A DNA stretch of 64,000 bases from Aquipseudomonas guryensis. GTDB taxonomy: Bacteria; Pseudomonadota; Gammaproteobacteria; Pseudomonadales; Pseudomonadaceae. The position numbers and the translations under genes are program-made. This document shows positions 40,942-49,187 of the stretch, piece after piece (within the stretch, counting starts at the first letter, position 1; each line of letters starts with the position of its first letter). The DNA lies in assembly GCF_014164785.1 (NCBI RefSeq), contig NZ_JACJFN010000001.1, forward strand, positions 496,001 to 560,000, read 5' to 3'. Under the pieces are notes generated by a model. That model worked only from the letters and a program-made list of their open reading frames with translations. It searched no databases and was not told the DNA's origin.

Positions 40942-43011
40942 ATGGCCATCGAAAAAAAAACCATCCGTCTGCTGATTCTTGAAGATTCGCAGAACGAGGC
41001 CGAGCGACTCGTCAGCCTGTTCCGCAACTCTGGTCGCGCCACGCGCGTTCACCGTATCACCTCCGGCGACAACCTGGCCGAGGCCCTGCAGCAAAGCTGG
41101 GATCTGCTGATTGCCGCGCCGACCAGCGAGCACCTCGAACCCAGCGAAGTGATCGGCGCCATTCGCCGCCAGGCCAAGGACATCCCGGTCATCCTGCTGG
41201 TCGACGGCAACGACTCCGACAGCATCACCGAAGCGCTGATGCTTGGCGCTCAGGATGCCCTTCCACAGGGTGAAGACGAGCGCCTGATCCTGGTCGCCAA
41301 CCGCGAACTGGCCAACCTCGAAGAGCGCCGCGCCCGCCGCGCCGCCGAAGTGGCCCTGCGCGAAGCCGAGAAGCGCTGCCAGCTGCTGCTCGATAGCTCG
41401 GTGGACGCCATTACCTACGTCCACGATGGCATGCACATCTATGCCAACCGCGCCTACCTGCAGATGTTCGCCTACGAGGATGCCGACGAACTCGAAGGCA
41501 TGCCGATGATCGACCTGATCGCGGCGCAGGATCAAAGCGCCTTCAAGGATTTCCTGAAGAACTACTCCAGCGCCGACGGCAGTGCCGAACTGGCCTGTAC
41601 CGGGGTCAAGGCCGACGGTCAGCGCTTCCAGGCACGCATGGGTTTCTCCCCTGCCACCTACGATGGCGAGCCGTGCATCCAGGTGGTGATCCGCGCCGAA
41701 AGCGACAACGCCGAGCTGGCCGAAAAGCTGCGCGAAATCAGCAGCCAGGACCTGGTCACCGGCCTGTTCAACCGTACCCACTTCATCGAGCTGATGGACG
41801 CCGCCGCCGAGCGCGCAGTCAATGCCGGCGTAGTGTCGAGCCTGGCCTACATCTGCATCGACCGCTATGCGGGCATGGTCGGTGAGGTCGGTCTGGCCGG
41901 CATCGACCTGCTGCTCACCGACATCGCCAACCTGCTGCGCAATCACTTCGGCACCGACGCCCAGCTGGCACGCTTTGCCGATGACGTGTTCACGGTTCTG
42001 CTGCCCACACAGGCACCGGAACAGACCAGCGAATCGCTGCACAATCTGCTGAAAAAAGTCGAAGGTCACCTGTTCGACGTAAGCGGCCGCACCGTGCAGA
42101 CCACCCTGTCGATTGGCGTCGCCGGGCTCAACGAGAAGACTGCACGCGCCCAGGACGTGATCGATCGCGCCCACCGCTGCGCCGACGAGATCGACGGCGG
42201 CAATGCGCTCAAACTGTACAACCCGGCCGATGAACTGGCAGCTGCCGCCAACCGCGGCAATCTGGTGGCGATGGTGCAACAGGCGCTGGAGAACAACAGT
42301 TTCCGCCTGCTGTTCCAGCCGGTCATCAGCCTGCGTGGCGACAGCGACGAACACTACGAAGTACTGCTGCGCCTGCTCAATCCGCAAGGTGTGGAAGTAC
42401 CGCCCGGCGACTTCCTCACTGCCGCCAAGGAAGCCGGACTGGCCGAGAAGATTGACCGTTGGGTGATCCTCAACTCGATCAAGCTACTGGCCGAACACCG
42501 CAGCAAGGGCCACAGCACCCGCCTATTCGTGCACCTGTCGGCCAACAGCCTGCAGGATCAGACCCTGCTGCCCTGGCTCAGCGTGGCGCTCAAGGCCGCA
42601 CGCCTGCCCTCGGACGCCTTGGTATTCCAAATCGGCGAACCGGACGCGATTGCCTTCCTCAAGCAGGCCAAGGCCCTGACCCATGGCCTAGCCGAACTGC
42701 ACTGCAAGGTCGCCCTGAGCCAGTTCGGCTGTGCGCTGAACCCGTTCAACACCTTCAAGTACCTCAACGTGGACTTCGTCAAGGTCGACGGCTCCTTTGC
42801 CCAGGATCTGTCCAACGCCGAGAACCAGGAGGCTCTGAAAACCCTGCTGGCCAGCCTGCACGCCCAGGCCAAGCTGACCATCGTGCCCTTCGTCGAGAGC
42901 GCCAGTGTGCTGGCCACTCTCTGGCAGGCCGGGGTAAACTACATCCAGGGCCACTACCTGCAGGGCCCCAGTCAGTCGATGGACTACGACTTCTCCGCCG
43001 GTGACGAATAA
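40942..43011 (+). CDS. fimX: FimX, c-di-GMP receptor for twitching motility
   Basis: A 689-residue cytosolic protein that controls type IV pilus assembly at the cell pole. Order: a receiver-like domain (about 1-125) without the usual phospho-acceptor set, a PAS domain (about 140-260), a degenerate GGDEF domain with ADDVF near residue 346, and a degenerate EAL domain with EVL at about 473. In P. aeruginosa FimX neither domain is an active enzyme and the EAL part binds c-di-GMP; the same is expected here. I start it at MAIEKKTIRLLILED, which matches the P. aeruginosa protein. Followed by a strong bidirectional terminator. Confidence 0.95.
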   Translation: MAIEKKTIRLLILEDSQNEAERLVSLFRNSGRATRVHRITSGDNLAEALQQSWDLLIAAPTSEHLEPSEVIGAIRRQAKDIPVILLVDGNDSDSITEALMLGAQDALPQGEDERLILVANRELANLEERRARRAAEVALREAEKRCQLLLDSSVDAITYVHDGMHIYANRAYLQMFAYEDADELEGMPMIDLIAAQDQSAFKDFLKNYSSADGSAELACTGVKADGQRFQARMGFSPATYDGEPCIQVVIRAESDNAELAEKLREISSQDLVTGLFNRTHFIELMDAAAERAVNAGVVSSLAYICIDRYAGMVGEVGLAGIDLLLTDIANLLRNHFGTDAQLARFADDVFTVLLPTQAPEQTSESLHNLLKKVEGHLFDVSGRTVQTTLSIGVAGLNEKTARAQDVIDRAHRCADEIDGGNALKLYNPADELAAAANRGNLVAMVQQALENNSFRLLFQPVISLRGDSDEHYEVLLRLLNPQGVEVPPGDFLTAAKEAGLAEKIDRWVILNSIKLLAEHRSKGHSTRLFVHLSANSLQDQTLLPWLSVALKAARLPSDALVFQIGEPDAIAFLKQAKALTHGLAELHCKVALSQFGCALNPFNTFKYLNVDFVKVDGSFAQDLSNAENQEALKTLLASLHAQAKLTIVPFVESASVLATLWQAGVNYIQGHYLQGPSQSMDYDFSAGDE

Positions 43012-43020
43012 CCGACCTTG

Positions 43021-43062
43021 CAGCCATAAAAAAACCGCCGGAAGGCGGTTTTTTTATGGCTG
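43021..43062. terminator. Bidirectional terminator between fimX and serB
   Basis: A perfect 19-bp inverted repeat: CAGCCATAAAAAAACCGCC (43021-43039) with GGCGGTTTTTTTATGGCTG (43044-43062) and loop GGAA. Because the arms contain A7/T7 runs, the GC part forms a terminator in both directions. Confidence 0.92.
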
Positions 43063-43071
43063 ACTAACACC

Positions 43072-44286
43072 TCACTCATGCCCGTCGCGATCGCGGAAAC
43101 CGAGCAGGTAGAGGATGCCATCCAGACCCAGGGTAGAGATCGCCTGTTTGGCCGACTGCTTGACCAGCGGCTTGGCGCGGAAAGCCACGCCGAGGCCGGC
43201 CAGACCGAGCATCGGCAGGTCGTTGGCGCCGTCGCCGACGGCGATGGTCTGCTCCAGACGCAACCCCTCTTTCGCCGCCAGTTCGCGCAGCAGATCAGCC
43301 TTGCGCTGGGCATCGACGATCGGCTCGACCACCTGGCCAGTGACCTTGCCATCGACAATCTGCAGCTCGTTGGCGAACACATAGTCGATGCCCAGCTTGG
43401 CCTGCAGCTGCTTGGCGAAGTAGGTGAAACCGCCGGAGAGGATGGCGGTCTTGTAGCCCAGACGCTTGAGCTCGGCGAACAGCACTTCGGCGCCCTCGGT
43501 CAGGCGCAGCGAAGCACCGACTTCGGCCAGCACGCTTTCCGGCAAACCCTGCAGCAAAGCCATACGCTCTTTGAAGCTGGCGCGGAAATCCAGCTCACCG
43601 CGCATCGCCCGCTCGGTGATTTCCGACACCTGCGCACCGACGCCGGCGGCCTTGGCCAGCTCGTCGATGACCTCGGCCTCGATCAGCGTCGAATCCATAT
43701 CGAACACCGCCAAGCGCCGGTTGCGACGGAACAACGAGTCGCGCTGGAAGGCGATGTCGACGTTCAACTCCTGGGCCACGCTGAGGAACTCGGCGCGCAG
43801 CGCCACCGCATCCGCCGGTTCGCCGCGTACGGAGAACTCGATGCAACCCTTACCCTGGTCAGCCGGGGTATCCAGCGGCATGCGTCCGGAGAGGCGATCG
43901 ATATGGTCGATATTCAGACCGTACTTGGCGGTGATCGAGCTGACTCGCTGCAGCTGCTCGGCGGTGACCTTGCGCGTCAGCAGGGTGACGATATAGCGCG
44001 GCTTGCCCTGGCCACCGACCCACTGCTGGTAGTCCGACTCGGAAACCGGGGTGAAACGCACCTGCTGGTCCAGCTTGTAGGCGGTGAACAGCACATCCTT
44101 GAGCACCGAGGAGGCCTGCTCGGTATCCGGGATTTCCACCAGGATGCCAAACGACAGGGTGTCGTGGATCACCGCCTGACCGATGTCGAGGATATTCACT
44201 CCGCCCTGGGCGAGGACGCCGGTAATGGCCGCAGTCAGGCCCGGGCGATCTTCCCCGGTGATGTTGATCAGGACGATTTCGCGCAA
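43072..44286 (-). CDS. serB: Phosphoserine phosphatase
   Basis: A 404-residue HAD-family enzyme that makes serine from phosphoserine. Two ACT domains (about 1-170) precede the catalytic domain with nucleophile motif FDMDSTLIEAE near residue 192. The HAD lysine and acidic motifs (GDGANDLPML) are intact. I place the start at the TTG of LREIVLINITGEDRP (44286) because GGGAG lies eight bases before it; an ATG at 44349 adds 21 residues and is the alternative. Convergent with fimX. Confidence 0.94.
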   Translation of the reverse strand: MREIVLINITGEDRPGLTAAITGVLAQGGVNILDIGQAVIHDTLSFGILVEIPDTEQASSVLKDVLFTAYKLDQQVRFTPVSESDYQQWVGGQGKPRYIVTLLTRKVTAEQLQRVSSITAKYGLNIDHIDRLSGRMPLDTPADQGKGCIEFSVRGEPADAVALRAEFLSVAQELNVDIAFQRDSLFRRNRRLAVFDMDSTLIEAEVIDELAKAAGVGAQVSEITERAMRGELDFRASFKERMALLQGLPESVLAEVGASLRLTEGAEVLFAELKRLGYKTAILSGGFTYFAKQLQAKLGIDYVFANELQIVDGKVTGQVVEPIVDAQRKADLLRELAAKEGLRLEQTIAVGDGANDLPMLGLAGLGVAFRAKPLVKQSAKQAISTLGLDGILYLLGFRDRDGHE

Positions 44287-44390
44287 GGCGTTCACTCCCA
44301 GCTTGGCAGATGGTCCGCACGGGGCCGGCGGCCCCATGAAAAGGCGCACATTCTAACCAGTTTCAGCGCTGCCGGGGCATGCACGGCGCT

Positions 44391-44418
44391 TTGCCCGCCT
44401 AGGGGGCGTGGTTATACT
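44391..44418 (+). promoter_or_regulatory. Putative sigma-70 promoter of the Smp/AhpA-like gene
   Basis: TTGCCC (44391-44396) and TATACT (44413-44418) with 16 bases between, 35 bases before the GTG start at 44453. Confidence 0.5.
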
Positions 44419-44452
44419 GCGCGGCAATTCCATTCAAGAAGAGCCGCGCTCT

Positions 44453-45997
44453 GTGAACCGGCCAGCCCAGGTCAAACCCGACAATTTCTTCCTCTTGCTG
44501 TTTCACGCCCTGCGCCAGCGGCGCGTGCCTCTGGCCCTGCGCATCGCCAGCCACAGCATTCTGCTGGTGGCCCTGGCGCTGGTGATCTACGCCTGGGTCA
44601 TGGGCATGCAGTTCAAGCAGGCCATGCAGCAACAGGCCGATGCCCTCGGCCAGAGCCTGACCGTGCAAACGGCCGCCTCGGCTACCGAGTTACTGGTGTC
44701 CAACGACATCCTCAGTCTCAACGTGCTGCTCAGCAACCTGGCGAAGAACCCGCTGGTAGCCCATGCCGCCATCTACAGTGTGGACAACCGCATCCTCGCC
44801 GAGGCCGGTTCGCGCCCGACTCAAGGCCTGCTTGGCGACACCGAAGGCCTCTACTCGACACCCATCACCTTCCAGGAAGTGATCGCCGGGCAACTGCGCA
44901 TCAGCCTGGACATGCAGCAGTTCCAGCAGCCGATGACCATCAGCCTGCAGAGCATGGGCCTGCTCAGCCTGATCCTGCTGGCCCTGGCCATGTCGTTGAG
45001 CCTGCGCCTCGGTCGGCATATATCCACCCCGCTGCTGCAACTGCGCCTGTGGTTGCGCGACCCGGATGATCCGGCCCCCGGCGCCGGTCGCCAGGACGAG
45101 ATCGGCGACCTGGCCCGCCAGCTGCAGGCCCGCCTGGTGCCGGAGAAGCCCTCGATGGTGGCACCCGCCACTGACGACTTCGCCGAGGACGAGACGTTCT
45201 ACGCCGAAGAACCGGAGCAAGACCACGAATTCCAGGTGCCCAACCTCAGCGAGCCGGACTTCGACGAACGCGACGAAGATTACCTGGAAGAAGACCGCGA
45301 CTTGCCGCGCAGCAGCCCAGTAGATCACGATCCCTTTGCCGATTTGCGCCCGGTCGATGAACCCGAGTCGCTACCGACACCTGAACCCGTGGCGTATGCC
45401 GAACCCGCGCCCAGCGAACCGGTACTCAGCGCAGTACTGGCGGTCCAGCTCGGCGCTCAGGAACAACTGCGCCACCTGCCACGGGCACGCCTGCTGGAAC
45501 TGCTGCAGCGTTATCGCGACTGCCTGGAACAGGCCGCCGCGCTGTATCAGGGCAAGCTCTACACGCTCAACGATGGCAGCAGTCTGTTGCTGTTCAGCAG
45601 TGAATACAGCGGTGAGGACTACCTGACCCACGCCCTGTGCTGCGGCGAACTGCTGCGCGCCCTCGGCCACGCCCTGCAGATCGAGGTGGCCGACAGCGGC
45701 ATCACCCTGCAACTGCAGCTGGGCCTGACCTGCACCGACCAGCCCATCGCCCCCAGCCAGGCCGAAGTGCTGCTCAGCGAAGCGGCGCAGGATGCCCTGG
45801 CCCTGTCCCAGCACAGCCGCAATCTGCTGCTGGTGCAACGGGCGATCGCCGATGCGCCGCTGGTGCGCCAGCGCGCGCGCATCCGCCCGATTGCCAGCCC
45901 GGAAGGCGCCAGCTGCGTCGAACGCCTGCTGGAGCCTTACCCGTCGCTGCTGGAGCGCCAACTGGCGCGCATGCACGAGCACCGCACACAGCCGTGA
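44453..45997 (+). CDS. Smp/AhpA-like membrane protein with degenerate cyclase-like domain
   Basis: A 514-residue inner-membrane protein encoded divergently from serB, the same context as E. coli ytjB/smp, but more than twice as long. A membrane helix (about 28-50), a periplasmic domain (about 50-160), a second helix (about 165-185) and a linker of about 90 very acidic residues lead to a C-terminal domain (~322-485). That domain follows the class III nucleotidyl cyclase pattern (AVLAVQLGAQ, LLELLQRYRDCL, YTLNDGSSLLLF, YLTHALCCGELLRAL). The metal-binding aspartates are replaced, so enzymatic activity is unlikely. Start GTG. Corresponds to PA4961. The cyclase comparison is my inference. Confidence 0.7.
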   Translation: MNRPAQVKPDNFFLLLFHALRQRRVPLALRIASHSILLVALALVIYAWVMGMQFKQAMQQQADALGQSLTVQTAASATELLVSNDILSLNVLLSNLAKNPLVAHAAIYSVDNRILAEAGSRPTQGLLGDTEGLYSTPITFQEVIAGQLRISLDMQQFQQPMTISLQSMGLLSLILLALAMSLSLRLGRHISTPLLQLRLWLRDPDDPAPGAGRQDEIGDLARQLQARLVPEKPSMVAPATDDFAEDETFYAEEPEQDHEFQVPNLSEPDFDERDEDYLEEDRDLPRSSPVDHDPFADLRPVDEPESLPTPEPVAYAEPAPSEPVLSAVLAVQLGAQEQLRHLPRARLLELLQRYRDCLEQAAALYQGKLYTLNDGSSLLLFSSEYSGEDYLTHALCCGELLRALGHALQIEVADSGITLQLQLGLTCTDQPIAPSQAEVLLSEAAQDALALSQHSRNLLLVQRAIADAPLVRQRARIRPIASPEGASCVERLLEPYPSLLERQLARMHEHRTQP

Positions 45998-46542
45998 CCA
46001 CTCTGATCAGCCACCCGCTGCCGCTGCTGGCAGTGGGCCTGGCCCTCGGCTCGCGGATTATTCCGCCACGCCTGCTGCTGGCCAGCCTGCTGTTCACCCT
46101 GCTGCCGGATGCCGACATGCTGGCCTTCAAGCTGGGCATCGCTTATACCGACGCCTTCGGCCACCGTGGTTTCAGCCATTCGCTGTTATTTGCCGGATTG
46201 ACTGGTTTATTAGCCGCCCTCGCCTGCCGCCTGCTCGGCTGCGGCCCGCTCAAAACCTTTACCTGGATAGCCCTGGCGACCGCCTCGCACAGCCTGCTGG
46301 ATGCAGCCACCGACGGCGGCCTGGGCGTGGCCTGGCTGTGGCCATGGAGTGAGCAGCGCTTCTTCCTGCCCTGGCGGCCGATCGAGGTCTCACCCTTCAT
46401 CAATGGTTTCTTCAGTCAGCGCGGCCTCGCCGTACTGGCCTCCGAGGCGCGCTGGGTGTGGCTACCATACCTGCTGGTCGCCCTTGGCGGGATGCTGCTA
46501 CGCGCGCTGCTGGCACTAGGCTCGCGGCAACAGGCGCGCTAG
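45994..46542 (+). CDS. YdjM-like (DUF457) inner-membrane metal-dependent hydrolase
   Basis: A 182-residue membrane protein with about four hydrophobic segments. The family motif of histidines is visible (FGHRGFSHS), with an acidic site in LLPDADML just before it. The E. coli relative YdjM is under LexA control; I see no LexA box here. The start GTG overlaps the stop of the previous gene (GTGA), so translation is coupled. The 3' end overlaps waaA by 27 bases on the opposite strand. Substrate unknown. Confidence 0.75.
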   Translation: MTTLISHPLPLLAVGLALGSRIIPPRLLLASLLFTLLPDADMLAFKLGIAYTDAFGHRGFSHSLLFAGLTGLLAALACRLLGCGPLKTFTWIALATASHSLLDAATDGGLGVAWLWPWSEQRFFLPWRPIEVSPFINGFFSQRGLAVLASEARWVWLPYLLVALGGMLLRALLALGSRQQAR

Positions 46543-47790
46543 CCCGGCGAGCAGGCGCGCCAGGGCGCCCTGATTGGCGCGCAATACAGCAAGCCCGGCC
46601 TCCGCCATCTGCGCCGCCTGTTGCGGTTCGGCGAACAGCTGCTGCAACTGCTCCTGCAGCTCAGCGGCATCCTGCACCTCCAGCAGATCACCGGCCGCAC
46701 GCAACTGCGCAGCGATCTCGAGGAAGTTGAACAGGTGCGGCCCGCTCAGCAGCGGCTTGCCCAGCGCCGCGGGCTCCAGCAGGTTGTGCCCACCATTCTC
46801 GACCAGGCTGCCGCCGACAAAGGCCAGGTCGGCCAGGGCGTAGAGAAACAGCAGCTCGCCCAGAGTATCGCCGAGCAGCACCTGGGTATCCGCCGTCACA
46901 ACTTCTTCGAGGGAACGCCGCACCGTAGCGAAGCCCTCCCGCTTGCACAGTTCGAAGACGCTGGCGAAACGCTCCGGATGGCGCGGCACCAGGATCAGCA
47001 GCGTCTGCGGGAACCGCTCAAGCAATTGGCGATGGGCAGCAAGGATGATCTCGTCCTCGCCGGCATGGGTACTGGCGGCGATCCACAGCGGGCGCTGCGT
47101 GGCGCCCCACGTGTCACGCAGTTGGCTGGCGCGCACCTGCAAGGCAGCATCCACGCTCAGATCGAACTTGATCGAGCCGGTCACCTCGACACAGCCGGGG
47201 CGCGCACCGAGCTGACGAAAGCGCTCGGCCTCGGCCTCGGTCTGCACGGCAATCAGGCTCAGTTCGGCCAACATAGGCCCAGTCAATTTGGCGAAGCGGG
47301 CATAGCCACGCGCCGAGCGCTCGGACAGCCGTGCGTTGGCCAGCACCACCGGCACGCCGTGCTTGGCGCACTGGTGGATATGGTTGGGCCACAGCTCGGT
47401 TTCCATGATCAGCGCCAGGCGCGGCTGCACCTGACGGAAAAACCGTGCGCAGGCCCAGGGCAGGTCATAGGGCAGGTAGCAGTGCTGAACCTGCTCACCG
47501 AACAGGGCCTGGATGCGCTCCGAGCCGGTCGGCGTCATGCTGGTGACGGTGATCGGCAACTCCGGGTAGCGCGCCAGCAAGTCGCGGATCAGCGGGGCGG
47601 CGGCGATGCTCTCTCCCAGCGATACCGCGTGCACCCAGATGCCGCCCTTGCGCATGGCAGGCAGGCCGATGGCGAAGCGTTCGCCGATACGCCGACCATA
47701 GGCCGGCGCGCGCCAGGCACGCCAGGCCAGGCGCCCGGCAATAATCGGCAGGAGCAGATGAAACAACAGGCTGTACAGGGCTCTATTCAT
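46516..47790 (-). CDS. waaA: 3-deoxy-D-manno-octulosonic acid transferase
   Basis: A 424-residue GT30 enzyme that adds two Kdo residues to lipid IVA at the inner membrane, an essential step in LPS inner-core assembly. An N-terminal hydrophobic anchor (about 4-20) is followed by the two GT-B domains; the family signature GGSLVENGGHNLLEPAALG lies near residue 310. I start it at MNRALYSLLFHLLLP (47790). In P. aeruginosa this is PA4988. The 3' end overlaps the DUF457 gene. Confidence 0.95.
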   Translation of the reverse strand: MNRALYSLLFHLLLPIIAGRLAWRAWRAPAYGRRIGERFAIGLPAMRKGGIWVHAVSLGESIAAAPLIRDLLARYPELPITVTSMTPTGSERIQALFGEQVQHCYLPYDLPWACARFFRQVQPRLALIMETELWPNHIHQCAKHGVPVVLANARLSERSARGYARFAKLTGPMLAELSLIAVQTEAEAERFRQLGARPGCVEVTGSIKFDLSVDAALQVRASQLRDTWGATQRPLWIAASTHAGEDEIILAAHRQLLERFPQTLLILVPRHPERFASVFELCKREGFATVRRSLEEVVTADTQVLLGDTLGELLFLYALADLAFVGGSLVENGGHNLLEPAALGKPLLSGPHLFNFLEIAAQLRAAGDLLEVQDAAELQEQLQQLFAEPQQAAQMAEAGLAVLRANQGALARLLAGLARLLPRA

Positions 47791-47823
47791 GGGCGCGCAG
47801 CTTAGCAGAGCGGCCCGCGTCAA

Positions 47824-48708
47824 TCAGCTCAGCGCCTGCAAGTGCTCGGCAAAGGCGGCCGCCAGCCACAACGCTGCCGGTCCCAGTGCCTCATCGCGGC
47901 GGCAGACCAACTCCACCACCAGCGGCGGCGGCGTCCAGTCGCAGTTCAGCTCGACCAACTGCCCCTGGTAAGTCGGATACTGCACCACATGGCGCGGCAA
48001 CCAGGCCCAGCCGAGGTTGCGCATCAGCAGTTCGGCCATGGCGTAGAAACTGTCGGTACGCCAGACCGCTGGACTGAGCTGCTCGCCACCAGGGTAGTGG
48101 CTGTCCTGCGGCGCCATGAGCAATTGCCGATGGCGGGCCAGTTCGCGACGGTCGACCAGCCCGGCAGCAGCCAGCGGATGCCCGGCCCCGCACACGGTGA
48201 CCATTTCGATGGTGCCCAGGCGCTGACGCTCCAGGGCATCGGGCATCTGCTCATGGTGAAACAGCAGGCCGAGATCGGCACGCCGCTCCAGCAGCTTGCG
48301 CGCCACCTCGCCCTGGGCGCCGCTGGCCAGCTGCACTTCCAGCAAAGGGAAGGCCTTGGCCAGGGCCTCGAGACTGTCCAGCACCGGCTGATAAGGCATG
48401 GCTTCATCCTGCGCCAGACGCAGGCGCACTTCTTCGCCGCGCACCAGGCCCCGTGCCCGCCCCTCAAGGCGCTCGCACTGGCGCAGCACTTCGCGCGCCT
48501 CTTCCAGCAACGACAGGCCGGCCGCGGTCAGCCGTGGCTGGCGGCCGCTGCTGCGTTCGAACAGCAATACGCCGAGGTCGGCCTCCAGCAGGGCAATGGC
48601 GTTGCTCACCGCCGACTGCGCCCGTTGCAGGCGCCGCGCTACGGCGGAGAAGGACTGGCCCTCAGCGACGCTGACGAACAGGCGGATCTGCTCCAGGTTC
48701 CACTGCAT
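47824..48708 (-). CDS. LysR family transcriptional regulator
   Basis: A 294-residue regulator. A winged helix-turn-helix occupies residues ~1-60 (MQWNLEQIRLFVSVAEGQSF, then RLQRAQSAVSNAIALLE), followed by a periplasmic-binding-type effector domain. I start it at MQWNLEQ, with GGAG six bases upstream. It is divergent from the SMR transporter gene with 83 bases between, the usual layout for a LysR protein and its target. The effector cannot be read from sequence. Confidence 0.9.
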   Translation of the reverse strand: MQWNLEQIRLFVSVAEGQSFSAVARRLQRAQSAVSNAIALLEADLGVLLFERSSGRQPRLTAAGLSLLEEAREVLRQCERLEGRARGLVRGEEVRLRLAQDEAMPYQPVLDSLEALAKAFPLLEVQLASGAQGEVARKLLERRADLGLLFHHEQMPDALERQRLGTIEMVTVCGAGHPLAAAGLVDRRELARHRQLLMAPQDSHYPGGEQLSPAVWRTDSFYAMAELLMRNLGWAWLPRHVVQYPTYQGQLVELNCDWTPPPLVVELVCRRDEALGPAALWLAAAFAEHLQALS

Positions 48709-48791
48709 AGCAATCTCCATAGCAGATAGGTAATCACTTTATCCCATCAGGCAGATCCCTAAAATGACCTCCAGCTAAACAGGAGGCTCTC

Positions 48792-49124
48792 ATGACCGGC
48801 TATCTCTACCTTGCCGTCGCCATCACTGCCGAAGTGATCGCCACCACCTCGATGAAGGCACTCGACGGCTTCAACAAACCGCTGCCCCTGTTGCTGGTGG
48901 TAGTCGGCTACGCGATTTCCTTCTGGATGCTCAGCCTGGTGGTGAAGACCATCCCGGTCGGCGTGGCTTATGCGGTATGGGCGGGCCTGGGCATCGTGCT
49001 GGTGAGCATCGCCGCGACCTTCCTCTACCAGCAGAGCCTGGATCTGCCAGCCATGCTCGGCATGGGCCTGATCGTCGCCGGCGTGGTGGTGATCCAGCTG
49101 TTCTCCAACACCATCGGCCACTGA
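48792..49124 (+). CDS. SMR family multidrug efflux transporter
   Basis: A 110-residue four-helix transporter of the small multidrug resistance family. The essential membrane Glu14 is present (AITAEVIATT), as are Tyr60 and Trp63 (VAYAVWAGLG) that line the drug pocket in EmrE. It works as an antiparallel dimer that exchanges cationic drugs for protons. AGGAGG lies just before the ATG. It pairs divergently with a LysR regulator (PA4989-PA4990 in P. aeruginosa). Lacks signs of the Gdx/SugE branch, but guanidinium transport cannot be ruled out. Confidence 0.93.
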   Translation: MTGYLYLAVAITAEVIATTSMKALDGFNKPLPLLLVVVGYAISFWMLSLVVKTIPVGVAYAVWAGLGIVLVSIAATFLYQQSLDLPAMLGMGLIVAGVVVIQLFSNTIGH

Positions 49125-49187
49125 TCGGGCGAGCGCTATAAGCCGCTCGCGGTATACTGCGCGCCGGTTTTCCTTCGAGGCGTGCGC

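Noticed and set aside
40816..42387. Minus-strand frame of 523 codons opposite fimX
   Set aside because: Antisense shadow; FimX is recognised along its whole length.
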